Below, piece by piece: positions 56,409 to 64,000 of a stretch of 64,000 nt of DNA (within the stretch, counting starts at the first letter, position 1; every line of letters starts with the position of its first letter). A model generated the notes under the pieces. That model was not told the origin of the DNA. It ran no database searches and worked only from the letters and a program-made list of their open reading frames with translations. Origin of the DNA: Isochrysis galbana (taxonomy: Eukaryota > Haptophyta > Isochrysidales > Isochrysidaceae); NCBI GenBank assembly GCA_018136815.1, contig CM030935.1, forward strand, positions 2,330,192 through 2,394,191, read 5' to 3'. The translations under genes and the position numbers were made by a program.

Positions 56409-57560
56409 ATGCGGGTGGTGCTCTCCTCCACAGGCCTCTCCTCCTCGGAAAGGAGGGCGCTCGAGTCGGCAGTAAGAAATCTGCCCGAGGTGACATACAG
56501 TGGGAATCTTACCTCTGAGACCACGCACCTGGTCGCACTCGACCGGACTGCGAGCAGCGCCAAGCTAGTGTGTGCAGACGCTCGGCGTCTGCACGTCGTA
56601 TTACCATCGTGGATCATCGATTCCTCAGCCAACGGGGCACTTCTGCCGCTGACGAAAGCGTACATTGTGGAGCGATCTAGCAATATGAGCGGAGCTCCCC
56701 CTTCGCCTTCCATTTGCGTCGCGCCCGAGTCAATGCCCGGCCATAATGACCCGCAGCCCTCTCACTTCACAACGCATGCACCGCCGCCAGTGGAAACACC
56801 ACAAAGTCCACTGCTAGAGAGGCAGCAGAACATGGCAATCGAGCCGTTGAAGGCGGCACCGCAAGTTGAAGCTGTGCTTTATAAGGGCACCCATCATCCA
56901 ACCGGTTCCAAGAGCATGGACTTCCCAGGTGATTCTTCCAAGAATCCTGAAACAACGCAAAGACCGTCCCAGATTTTGGATCTTCTACGATCCGCTCGTG
57001 AGCGTGGACATCTAGACGACGCCATGCTGAGCGATACCGTAAGAGTAGCTGAAGATGCAGAAATCGCCATTAGCGGCCACTTTCATCTCTTGGAGGGGTT
57101 GACCGACTTCCGCCGCAGTGCCGGGTTGTGTTTGGAGGGTGGCTTCGACATGCACGGAGATCCATACAGCCTTCGGTCAATCTTACTTTGCCTCCTGTGC
57201 CGTAATCTGAGCCACGCGGATTACTGTATGCTCTGTCTCCGCTGGGTTCCGTACACCCCTCCTATCCTTGTACAAGATAAGGCTGCGCTATTACAGGCCG
57301 TTGGTGTTGAACAGCTGGATTTCACAGTGCGCTTGGATCACGCAAGAGAGAAAAGTGCAGATGTCCTCGGGCTGCTTGGAAGTATGGGCAAGCCGTCAGC
57401 CGAGACGAATGATTTGGAAGCGCCACATGATTTAAATACTGGCATAGCTCGTACACCAGGTCATCCGTCTGAAGCAGAGATGAAGCTGAGACTACAAGTT
57501 GACAAGCTAGAGAGATTGCTACAGTTTGAGAGGGAACAACAAAAGCTAAGGTTAGCATGA
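56409..57560 (+). CDS. BRCT-domain protein (383 aa)
   Basis: Single exon. Residues 1-90 form a BRCT domain: MRVVLSSTGLSSSERRALES, AVRNLPEVTYSGNLTSETTH, LVALDRTASSAKLVCADARR, LHVVLPSWIIDSSANGALLP and LTKAYIV, with the conserved Trp before the last helix. BRCT domains bind phosphopeptides or DNA in damage-response and replication proteins (TOPBP1/ECT1/MCPH1-type). The middle is Ser/Pro-rich and disordered. A cysteine-containing segment follows (LCLLCRNLSHADYCMLCLRW), C-x2-C ... C-x2-C, which could bind zinc. The C-terminus is a coiled coil (EAEMKLRLQVDKLERLLQFE). No catalytic domain is seen. The zinc-like segment is a suggestion only; exact homologues were not recognised. Confidence 0.8.
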   Translation: MRVVLSSTGLSSSERRALESAVRNLPEVTYSGNLTSETTHLVALDRTASSAKLVCADARRLHVVLPSWIIDSSANGALLPLTKAYIVERSSNMSGAPPSPSICVAPESMPGHNDPQPSHFTTHAPPPVETPQSPLLERQQNMAIEPLKAAPQVEAVLYKGTHHPTGSKSMDFPGDSSKNPETTQRPSQILDLLRSARERGHLDDAMLSDTVRVAEDAEIAISGHFHLLEGLTDFRRSAGLCLEGGFDMHGDPYSLRSILLCLLCRNLSHADYCMLCLRWVPYTPPILVQDKAALLQAVGVEQLDFTVRLDHAREKSADVLGLLGSMGKPSAETNDLEAPHDLNTGIARTPGHPSEAEMKLRLQVDKLERLLQFEREQQKLRLA

Positions 57561-57972
57561 GGCGAGGCCGATACTTCATGCGTGATTCCACCATCAGGTC
57601 ACGTCTCGTCATGAGAGCACGATAAGAAAGGAGCAGACAAATGCAACGAGAGTAAAAAGCACGCCGTTGTTTCTACACCTTTGTTTCTTTTGCCCCCAGT
57701 TGAGAGTGTGGTCGATGCGGCATGCGATGTGCGAATACAATATCAATAGAGGACTGCGGCATGCAGCTCGTAGCTCTTATGAATGACTGACCGGTAACGC
57801 GTATCGTTTCTTATATTAAAACTTTAAAATATTCGCACGCACTCGCACTCGCGGCCTTTAGTTCGACCACGCCAACACCCAACACCCTTTCTTTGCTCCT
57901 CTCCTCATCCTAGTATCAAAAAATGTGTACAAGTACAAGTATAGGCACAATATTCAACATTAACACCTAGGG
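57561..57972. other. 3' flank of the BRCT gene
   Basis: No gene seen. ATTAAAACTTTAAAATATTC at 57815-57834 is a local A/T palindrome-like patch. Confidence 0.4.
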
Positions 57973-58150
57973 CGGTCAAACAGGGCTTTTTAAGTACTAA
58001 TATGGGGGGGGGGGTGACATTTCATGACCATTCTCCAAATCTCCAAAGCCTACAACTAAAATCCCAGGGGGGCCACCTGCCGCCACGCACGAAAATCTTT
58101 GCCAGAAAATGGCGCGATTCTCCTCCCCCCTCCTCGCCCCTCCCTTGCGC
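57973..58150 (+). repeat. Dispersed repeat R, plus copy
   Basis: AGGGCGGTCAAACAGGGCTT, TTTAAGTACTAATATGGGGG, CATTTCATGACCATTC, AACTAAAATCCCAGGGGGGC, CACCTGCCGCCACGCACGAA and AAATGGCGCGATTC, in the same order as the inverted copy at 14290-14100. Confidence 0.8.
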
Positions 58151-59300
58151 ACGGCCTCTGGGGCTCTACCGGTAAAGAACCGCGGCGCCCGCCACGGGAT
58201 TGATAGACGTATTTTGATACGTAGTATTCATCACACCGGATTCCATTTTGATCCGTCCCACTCGTCGGCCGCCTGAGATTGATCGTCTGCCTGCTGAAGG
58301 CAAGACGTCAGCTCTGCGCAGCCCTCAGCGCACCTCGTAGTCTGGTAGTGCGCGCATACGGTCCCCTAGGCCACACGCGTACCCGCCCTGACCACCCCGA
58401 CCCGCCCCTCGCAGGATTCGCCCTCGCCCGACCTTGCCATCGACTTCCAGCTTCTCAACGCTGGGGCCATCGACACCTAGCACCTGGCTCACGAGCGCCA
58501 GCTTCCAGCGTCCAGGACGCCCTCGCCGCGCTCAGGTGTCGTTCCGTCAATTATGGGACATCAGTTGTGGTGTGTGGAGTGGCATGGGAGTGGCTGTGGT
58601 GGTGAATGTGTGAGGTGCCTGTGGCTGTGCTTGAACTTGGGCAGTGTGCTGGATGGAGGGAGAGGGTGAGCGTGCCAGCGACGCGGGAGCGGTCTCAGAA
58701 GTCCTATTAATTACATGGTACGACGGAAGGGTCGGGGAGCATGACAGCGAGCGGGACGGGATGGAACACACGGCGAGGGGTGGACACGGAGGGCTGTTGT
58801 ATTCCTGCCCATCTGGAGGCTGTAGGCATGAATATTCGTGTAAGGTACGCGCTCACAATTACAATCGAACAGTCCCCCGTGTTGCCACTGACGCACAAGA
58901 CACAAAGATTCGGTTTCCCCATGGTCTCAAGTCCAGGTTTGCAGATTTTGGTCTCGAAATTTGCGATTCGAATTTTGTTTTTGCTGTTACAATAATTGTT
59001 GGCTCGTTTAAGGTAATAAACAGGCATGACTTCGACTTCTCGTTCTGCAGTCGCTCTGCGAGACTCTCTCTCTCTCTCTCTCCGTCCGCCTCTCCTCGGC
59101 CGACGGCAGGAAGATTCGTCCAAAACATTCTCCGGTCCCAAGATATCTCGTGGGGGGTGCCCGTGGTCAACCCCGAGGAAAGCTTGACGGATCCGAGGTT
59201 ACCACTGCCTCGGATGGGAACGGAGGGAACGGAAGGGAAGCGGCGAGAGGCGCGGCGGAAGTTGGGGAGTGGCCAATGACGGGCTGGACCACCTCCTCAG
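58151..59300. other. No gene seen; repeat pieces
   Basis: 58370-58445 shares CGACCCGCCCCTCGCAGGAT with 13855-13895 (inverted). 59070-59090 is a CTCTCTC tract. The interval lies downstream of the minus-strand ELM1 gene and ends at the N gap; ELM1's last codons may lie inside the gap or just beyond it. Confidence 0.4.
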
Positions 59301-59400
59301 NNNNNNNNNNNNNNNNNNNNNNNNNNNNNNNNNNNNNNNNNNNNNNNNNNNNNNNNNNNNNNNNNNNNNNNNNNNNNNNNNNNNNNNNNNNNNNNNNNNN
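59301..59400. other. Assembly gap (100 N)
   Basis: Exactly 100 unknown bases cutting the C-terminal end of the ELM1 gene. Confidence 1.
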
Positions 59401-60506
59401 AAGCGATCTGTCGCAGCATAGACGCCTTGCGCCTCAAGACACGTTGTAAGTCGAGGGTGATCGTCAAAGAGCCCCGACCCGTGTGATTTCAGCGATGAAT
59501 CTGGTGGCCAATGTTGCGCCCGCCCGGATGCGAGCAAAATCGAGTGAAAAGTTAAGAACCGTCCCTGGCATGCGTCGATCCAAGGTATATACAACGGCAA
59601 GCGCGCACCTGCCACCTCGCTCGCCATCGAGATCGAGTCGGGAGTGACGACGACAACGTCGGACCATGCTAACATGCCAAGATATGGATTCGGCCCGTCC
59701 TGCGGTCCGCTCCAAAGCCAGATGCCCAGCCCAAGCGAGCGCGCACGCTCCACTTCTGTACGTATGACCTCGACTACTGCAGTGGGCGTTCGGCGAGAGG
59801 TAGTGACGAGCAGGCTGCCGCTTCCAGAGGAAGACAGCAGATTGCATGCCGAACGCAGAAGCTCAGATACCGCTCGTGCATCCACCATTGGTGCGAGGGG
59901 CCGATGCCACCATCGCCGCGCCATGGCCCCGCCGATCAACAACGCAATGCGTGGTTGCGGCAATGCTAGTGCTCCTTCCTCCCACTGCTGCCGGGCCTGA
60001 TCGAGAGCCGAGGCTGTCACGCCACTGAGTGCGCCGTCAGTGAGCACAACATTTGCCGGTACACTCGACAAGGACGTGTAGTCGTGCCTGGGTGCAATGA
60101 CCATGTCAAACTCGGCAGTGCTACAGAGCGGCTTCTGAATGTGGACCGTGACGGTTTGACCTACGCTCGCTCTGCGTAGTGCGACGCTGGCCGGCACGCT
60201 CGCGCGGCCACAGCTTATGGCGAGAAGCGGAAAGCCAGTGCGCCGCTCCTGCGTTCCGATCTCCACACCAATCGAGGAGGGGCCGAGCACCGCCTGCGCC
60301 GTCAGCTGCGCTCGCAGCGGCAGCCGCATTGCTGGCTGGGAGGGGAGCCAGCGGACCAGCGTGTGCTCGAGGCCAAGCGCATCGGCCAGCGCGAGCGCCT
60401 GCTTCTCCGCCCCTGCTGCCCCGTTGCCCAGCACCAGCACCGGCGCACCGCACCAGCTAGAGAGCCGGCGGCGGCACACCGGAGGCACCGGCCGTGCGAG
60501 CCGCAT
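59401..60506 (-). CDS. ELM1: Mitochondrial fission protein ELM1-like (partial at 3' end)
   Basis: Start taken at the ATG at 60506: MRLARPVPPVCRRRLSSWCG is Arg-rich and hydrophobic, compatible with a mitochondrial presequence. The ELM1 (former DUF1022) blocks follow: PVLVLGNGAAGAEKQALALA, DALGLEHTLVRWLPSQP, LLAISCGRASVPASVALRR, FDMVIAPRHDYTSL, NVVLTDGALSGVTASALDQA, PQPRIALLIGGAM, SLLVTTSRRTPTAVVEVIRT, GPNPYLGMLAWSDVVVVTPD and SISMASEVAGARLPLYIPWI. ELM1 in plants acts on the outer mitochondrial surface and recruits the dynamin DRP3 for fission; bacterial relatives are of unknown function. The gene ends in the N gap after VYAATDR, so only a few C-terminal residues are missing. Confidence 0.9.
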
Positions 60507-60835
60507 CGCACGCGGCGGGCGGCCGACGTCGGGTGCACAATCATGTGCGGCTTCACAGTAACGCCCGTTCACACAATCTTTGTTTCATTGATTTGTTTGT
60601 GCGATGTTGTGTTAGTTTTCGCGGTGTTTTCTGGTTGGTGAGTGAGTGATGTGTGATGTGCGGGTGGTGTCTCGTGTCTCCTCGTGGCCTGCCCGATTGG
60701 CGTGGCTGTTTGGGTGGCCCCTGTGTATTTGGTGTCTGGTCTAGCCCTCTAGCCCCCCATCCGGATATCCGGATGTGTCCGGATGGATCGTCAAATCGCA
60801 AATCGGTCACGCAGCACGCAGCGGCAGTGGCGCTA
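60507..60835. other. Upstream region of ELM1 and intergenic
   Basis: T/G-rich; CATCCGGATATCCGGATG (60760-60777) is a perfect palindrome. No gene seen. Confidence 0.4.
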
Positions 60836-60925
60836 ATTAATAAGGGCGATGTCGGTAGTGAGGTAGCGTGACCTGGAACGTAGTAGGCGTTAGCCAGGAA
60901 TCTTCAGATGTTTTTAGCACTGAAT
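60836..60925 (+). mobile_element. LINE 3' tip
   Basis: TAAGGGCGATGTCGGTAGTG, AGGTAGCGTGACCTGGAACG, TAGTAGGCGTTAGCCAGGAA and TCTTCAGATGTTTTTAGCAC. The terminal ATCTTCAGATGTTTT is repeated once more as ATCTTTAGATGTTTT. Confidence 0.85.
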
Positions 60926-61349
60926 CTTTAGATGTTTTGAAACAACTGTATAATCTTGTTTCTATTTTACATGTTATTTATATATTACATATTACATAGC
61001 AAGCAAACTAACATAAATTAACCATGGGCATATTTGAATTTGCAAATTGAATTTGATGGCTCAACCGACTCTGTCCCAGATTTGAGATCGACGGAACGCA
61101 ACCTCGGCGATGCCTCCCATCACCTGTCACCTGCCGTTGGGCTACGATGTCTAATGTGATGATGTATGATGTGCTGATGATGCTATATGTGATCTGCATG
61201 CCCCTTCTAAGCTTCTAAGGCGAAGGGTGAGGTGTCGCTCTCGGCATATGCTGTATGTGCATATGCCTACGGAATCCGGAACTTGAGCACGTTTCAGTCT
61301 CGCAGGTTAGCTTAAGCTTGTACTTTTTCTCCGGAGGCAGCATGACGAC
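60926..61349. other. Intergenic, A/T-rich, no gene seen
   Basis: Contains TATTTATATATTACATATTA (about 60975-60994). No gene supported. Confidence 0.5.
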
Positions 61350-61510
61350 ACCCCTAGATGGGAGCAGAAATATACGTATTTACCGAATAGGCCAAATACA
61401 AATACATATGTATTTGGCTGTATTTGAAGCGTGTCCTGGGTTGTAGGCCTCGAATGTATTTGAAATGTATTTGCAGGCCCCGGCATCGTATTTCCTATCC
61501 AGGATGACAT
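61350..61510. repeat. CGTATTTG-rich repeat, copy 2
   Basis: GTATTTG and CAAATAC alternate, e.g. CCAAATACAAATACATATGT then ATTTGGCTGTATTTG. See copy 1 at 25355-25490. Confidence 0.7.
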
Positions 61511-61599
61511 CGCAACTGGAAACGGGAAACGAAAACGAGGGATTTCGCCTTCGTCGTTCGTCGATTGTCGATGGGAGAGGTTAGATTTTCTTGTTGCTT

Positions 61600-61760
61600 G
61601 TTGTGGCAGTATGATCCTAGTGCTGAGGGACCGTGCCTCCTCGGCAACGAAACCCGGAACCCCTACACCGCGATGGGGGTTTGCGCGGTTGGTGCGTTGG
61701 TGCATGGCTCGTGCGGCGTATAAGTGGCTGAAGGCTGAAGTAGGGATGCTACCCAACAAG
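61600..61760 (-). repeat. Terminal part of an element shared with 15860-15910 and 55915-55985
   Basis: Minus strand: AACCCCCATCGCGGTGTAGG, GGTTCCGGGTTTCGTTGCCG, AGGAGGCACGGTCCCTCAGC and ACTAGGATCATACTG. The order matches the tail of the hairpin-headed element at 55915-56303. No coding sense is established. Confidence 0.55.
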
Positions 61761-62133
61761 CTGCTCTACAAGAGTACAATTGTTGAGGTGTACTCCTACC
61801 AGTAGAAGATGAGAAGAGATCCGCCGGGGGTGTGGCGAGCGACGTGGGTTGTGTTCGTGGTTCGAGTCTTCTGTACATCTCAAGTAACACCACATTCACA
61901 GAAGGGCAGAACGAAAGAAGAAGTGGGAGATTATATGAAGAGGAGGGCGACGGCCGGCTCGAGGAGATTGAGTTCTCTCCTCGCTCTTCAGACTGTGGCT
62001 CGAGGAGATCCACCCGTTGCGGCAGGCTCCGCTGATGGGGGGAGAGAGGGAGAGAGAGAGGGAGGGAGAGAGAGGGAGGAGAGAGGGAGAGAGAGGGAGA
62101 GGAAGGGAGGGAGAGAGAGAGAGAAAGGGGGGG

Positions 62134-62194
<61 letters not shown>

Positions 62195-62514
62195 CTCGGT
62201 TTGCGCCGCCGCCTTGTCGGCTTGTCGGCCGGTGGGAGAGCGGCGGCGCGCGGGGGGAGGGGGGGGGAGGGCGTGAGGGGGGGGCGGGGGGCGGCGGGGG
62301 GGGGGGGGGACACGGCTCCCCCCCGCGGCCGAGCGCCGCCGCCGTCGGGACGGTGGAGGGGGGGGGAGTTCAAAGGGGGGCGCGCGGGGGTGGTGGGAGA
62401 GCGCCCGCCGCGCCTTTGGAAAACCGTGGGGCCCGATCACGCTGTCCCCACTGAGGAGAGAGTAAAGTGGAGGATGAACGAGGCTCTCTCTCCCTCTCTC
62501 TCTCTCTCTCTCAC

Positions 62515-62556
<42 letters not shown>

Positions 62557-62929
62557 GAGGAACGCCCGGGGAGCACACGCGAGGGGAGATGAGAGCCCCA
62601 CCAAGAAGGCGCCCCTCTCTTGAAGGTGTTGGGAGAGAGGGTCTCACTACTTCTACGAATCCTCCTCTCCCGCTGTAGACGGGGGACGGGGGGGCGAGCT
62701 GCTCTCTCTCTCTCTCTCTCCGCCAGTCCACCCACACCCACGCGGGGGGGGGGGGGGGGGAAGTGGGGGGGGGGGGGGGGGGGAGATGGGGAGGAAGAGA
62801 GAGAGGGGGGGCGGGGGGGGAGGGGCGGGGGGACGGACGACGAGAGGAGAGAGAGAGGACGGGAAGAGGAAAAAGCTCGAATACAACGGGGAGCCCCTCG
62901 CTCTCCCTTCCCTCCCCCCCCGCCCCAAG

Positions 62930-62976
<47 letters not shown>

Positions 62977-63159
62977 CTTTTCTACCCTACCCTCCCCCGC
63001 TCCATCTCCCCCCCCTCCGCCCTCCCCCCCCCCCCCACTCTTTTCCCCTTCCCCTCCTCCACCTCCCCACCTCCCCCACCCCCCCCCACCTCCCCCACCC
63101 ACCCCACCTCCCCTCGTCCCCTCTCGCCTCTCGCCTCCACCCGTGCCCAACCCACTGGG
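61761..63159. repeat. Long GA/CT microsatellites and G-runs upstream of the kinase
   Basis: GA-rich at 62040-62195, G-rich with G-runs at 62240-62320, CT repeats at 62485-62555, G-runs at 62740-62785, GA again at 62790-62870, CT repeats at 62935-62972 and C-rich sequence to 63125. Opposite-strand purine tracts could pair over hundreds of bases. Open frames across the block are compositional. The final C-rich part is probably the 5' untranslated region of the kinase. Confidence 0.8.
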
Positions 63160-64000
63160 ATGGGCGACGTGGACAAGCCAGGACCATCGAGCAGCGGAGG
63201 CAGCACAATGGCCGACCTTCCTTCCGAGCTACAGATCGGAGAGATCCTCGGAAAGGGCGCGTATGGCGCCGTCTACGCCGCAGTCTACAACGGGAGGCGG
63301 GCAGCCGTCAAGGCGCTTCCGATTGAGGAGGGGGAGGAAGGGGCCAACATGGTGGGAGAGCTCAACGCGGAGATCAAGATGCTCAAGAAGTGTGACTTTC
63401 CGGAGGTCGTCCGATACTATGGCTCAATACTCAAAGGGCGCACGCTCTGGATCGCGATGGAGCTCTGTGATGGAGGGTCCATCTCCGACCTGATTCGGCG
63501 GACGCGCCGAGCGCTGCCAGAGGATCAGATTGCAGCTGTGTGCGCGGCCGTGGTGCGCGGACTGCACTACCTTCATAGGACCAAGGAGATACTCCATCGC
63601 GACATCAAGGCGGGAAACATCCTGCTCTGCTCCGATCCACGCGATGGAGTCGGTGTCAAGCTCTGCGATCTGGGCGTTTCCGCCTCGGTTGCCTCGCACA
63701 CAAAGCGCTCGACGGTGATCGGCACGCCGCTGTGGATGTCACCCGAGCTCATCGAATCGGGTTCCTACGGCGCCTCAACTGACATCTGGTCGCTAGGCAT
63801 AACCGCTATGGAGATGGCGGAAACTCGTCCGCCCCACGCAAATGTCAACCCAACCATTCGCGCACTCTTCTTGATCACTGCCAAGCCAGCGCCCACACTC
63901 GAGGTGCCGGAGAAGTGGTCGGCCGAGTTCCGCGACTTTGTGGAACGCGCGTGCCTCGTCAAAGACCCTGCCGAGCGCGCGACTACCCAAGTCCTGCTAA
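63160..64000 (+). CDS. STE20-type (GCK/MST-like) Ser/Thr kinase, partial
   Basis: ATG at 63160 begins MGDVDKPGPSSSGGSTMADL. The frame stays open to the window end (280 codons), so the 3' part is missing. Kinase subdomains: glycine loop ILGKGAYGAVYAA, catalytic lysine in RAAVKALP, HRDIKAGNILL loop, CDLGVSA in place of DFG, GTPLWMSPELI activation segment, YGASTDIWSLGITAMEMAET and TVIGTP. GTPxWMxPE and the E-M-A pattern place it with the STE20 group, nearest the MST/Hippo (GCK-II) subfamily. Such kinases phosphorylate cytoskeletal and NDR-kinase pathway targets. The C-terminal regulatory part (SARAH or other) cannot be seen. An in-frame second Met at residue 17 is an alternative start. Confidence 0.93.
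   Translation, partial: MGDVDKPGPSSSGGSTMADLPSELQIGEILGKGAYGAVYAAVYNGRRAAVKALPIEEGEEGANMVGELNAEIKMLKKCDFPEVVRYYGSILKGRTLWIAMELCDGGSISDLIRRTRRALPEDQIAAVCAAVVRGLHYLHRTKEILHRDIKAGNILLCSDPRDGVGVKLCDLGVSASVASHTKRSTVIGTPLWMSPELIESGSYGASTDIWSLGITAMEMAETRPPHANVNPTIRALFLITAKPAPTLEVPEKWSAEFRDFVERACLVKDPAERATTQVLL

Noticed and set aside
60506..60572. Extension of ELM1 upstream of 60506
   Set aside because: No ATG exists in the upstream codons; the extension would need a non-ATG start.
61663..63150. Several long open frames on both strands
   Set aside because: They consist of GA, CT, G-run and C-run translations (E-R-E-R, S-L-S-L, G-G-G, P-P-P) with no conserved segment.

Overview
The window is nuclear DNA of a unicellular, flagellated eukaryote, most likely an alga. 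The genes have short GT-AG introns (about 70-360 bp, donors usually GTGCGT, GTGCGC or GTGAGY), the HSP90 ends in the cytosolic MEEVD tail, SPAG17/PF6 implies a 9+2 motile axoneme, and there is a pherophorin-like proline-rich wall protein. A haptophyte or a green-lineage flagellate would both fit; the species cannot be fixed from sequence alone. Two 100-base N runs (29249-29348, 59301-59400) are scaffold gaps.

Recognisable cellular genes: an LYR-motif mitochondrial protein (2953-3323, -), a hypothetical basic nuclear-type protein (6603-7437, +), CIAO2B/MIP18 (7626-8176, +), an ARM-like helical protein (10803-11888, -), a malate/L-lactate dehydrogenase of the Ldh2 family (14672-15757, -), a ZZ/SEC-C zinc protein (18079-18546, -), an Mpv17/PMP22 membrane protein (23449-24359, -), an SLC35A nucleotide-sugar transporter (27304-28425, -), a pherophorin-like receptor-shaped protein (29165-32009, +), a secreted TPR protein (35267-36271, +), the mRNA-export factor GLE1 (38158-40899, +, six exons), SPAG17 (43944-49444, -), divergently paired with HSP90 (50019-52312, +), a membrane-anchored START-like protein (54499-55832, -), a BRCT protein (56409-57560, +), mitochondrial fission ELM1 (59401-60506, -, cut by a gap) and a STE20-type kinase running off the end (63160-64000, +). 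They are unrelated housekeeping genes; there is no operon-like logic.

Between the genes lies a dense, nested transposon landscape. (1) A LINE family is represented by at least ten fragments, mostly 3' tails ending in the same motif (AGCCCAGAATCTTCAGATG plus T-run). The two largest reverse-transcriptase pieces (8790-10181 and 3902-5248) are broken at almost the same codon. (2) Four hAT-like families were identified by terminal inverted repeats plus 7-8 bp target duplications: 3627-5613, 21188-22085, the pair 34332-34807/37670-37863, and 41439-42293; a DUF659-like hAT transposase piece sits at 358-1317 and a hAT dimerisation-domain remnant at 5285-5453. (3) Two solo LTRs with TG..CA ends and 5-bp duplications (20466-22673 and 32631-33595); the first is inserted in a LINE tail and is itself split by a hAT element. 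(4) A large group of G/C-rich elements, each headed by a short A/T palindrome (AACTAAGT..ACTTAGTT or CTATC..GATAG) followed by ATGG. At least one of them (16117-16968) ends in the LINE tail, so it looks like a LINE-dependent non-autonomous element. This last group is the best candidate for something undescribed.

The 61.9-63.2 kb stretch and the 49.7-49.9 kb stretch are extreme purine/pyrimidine or G-run sequence next to gene starts.
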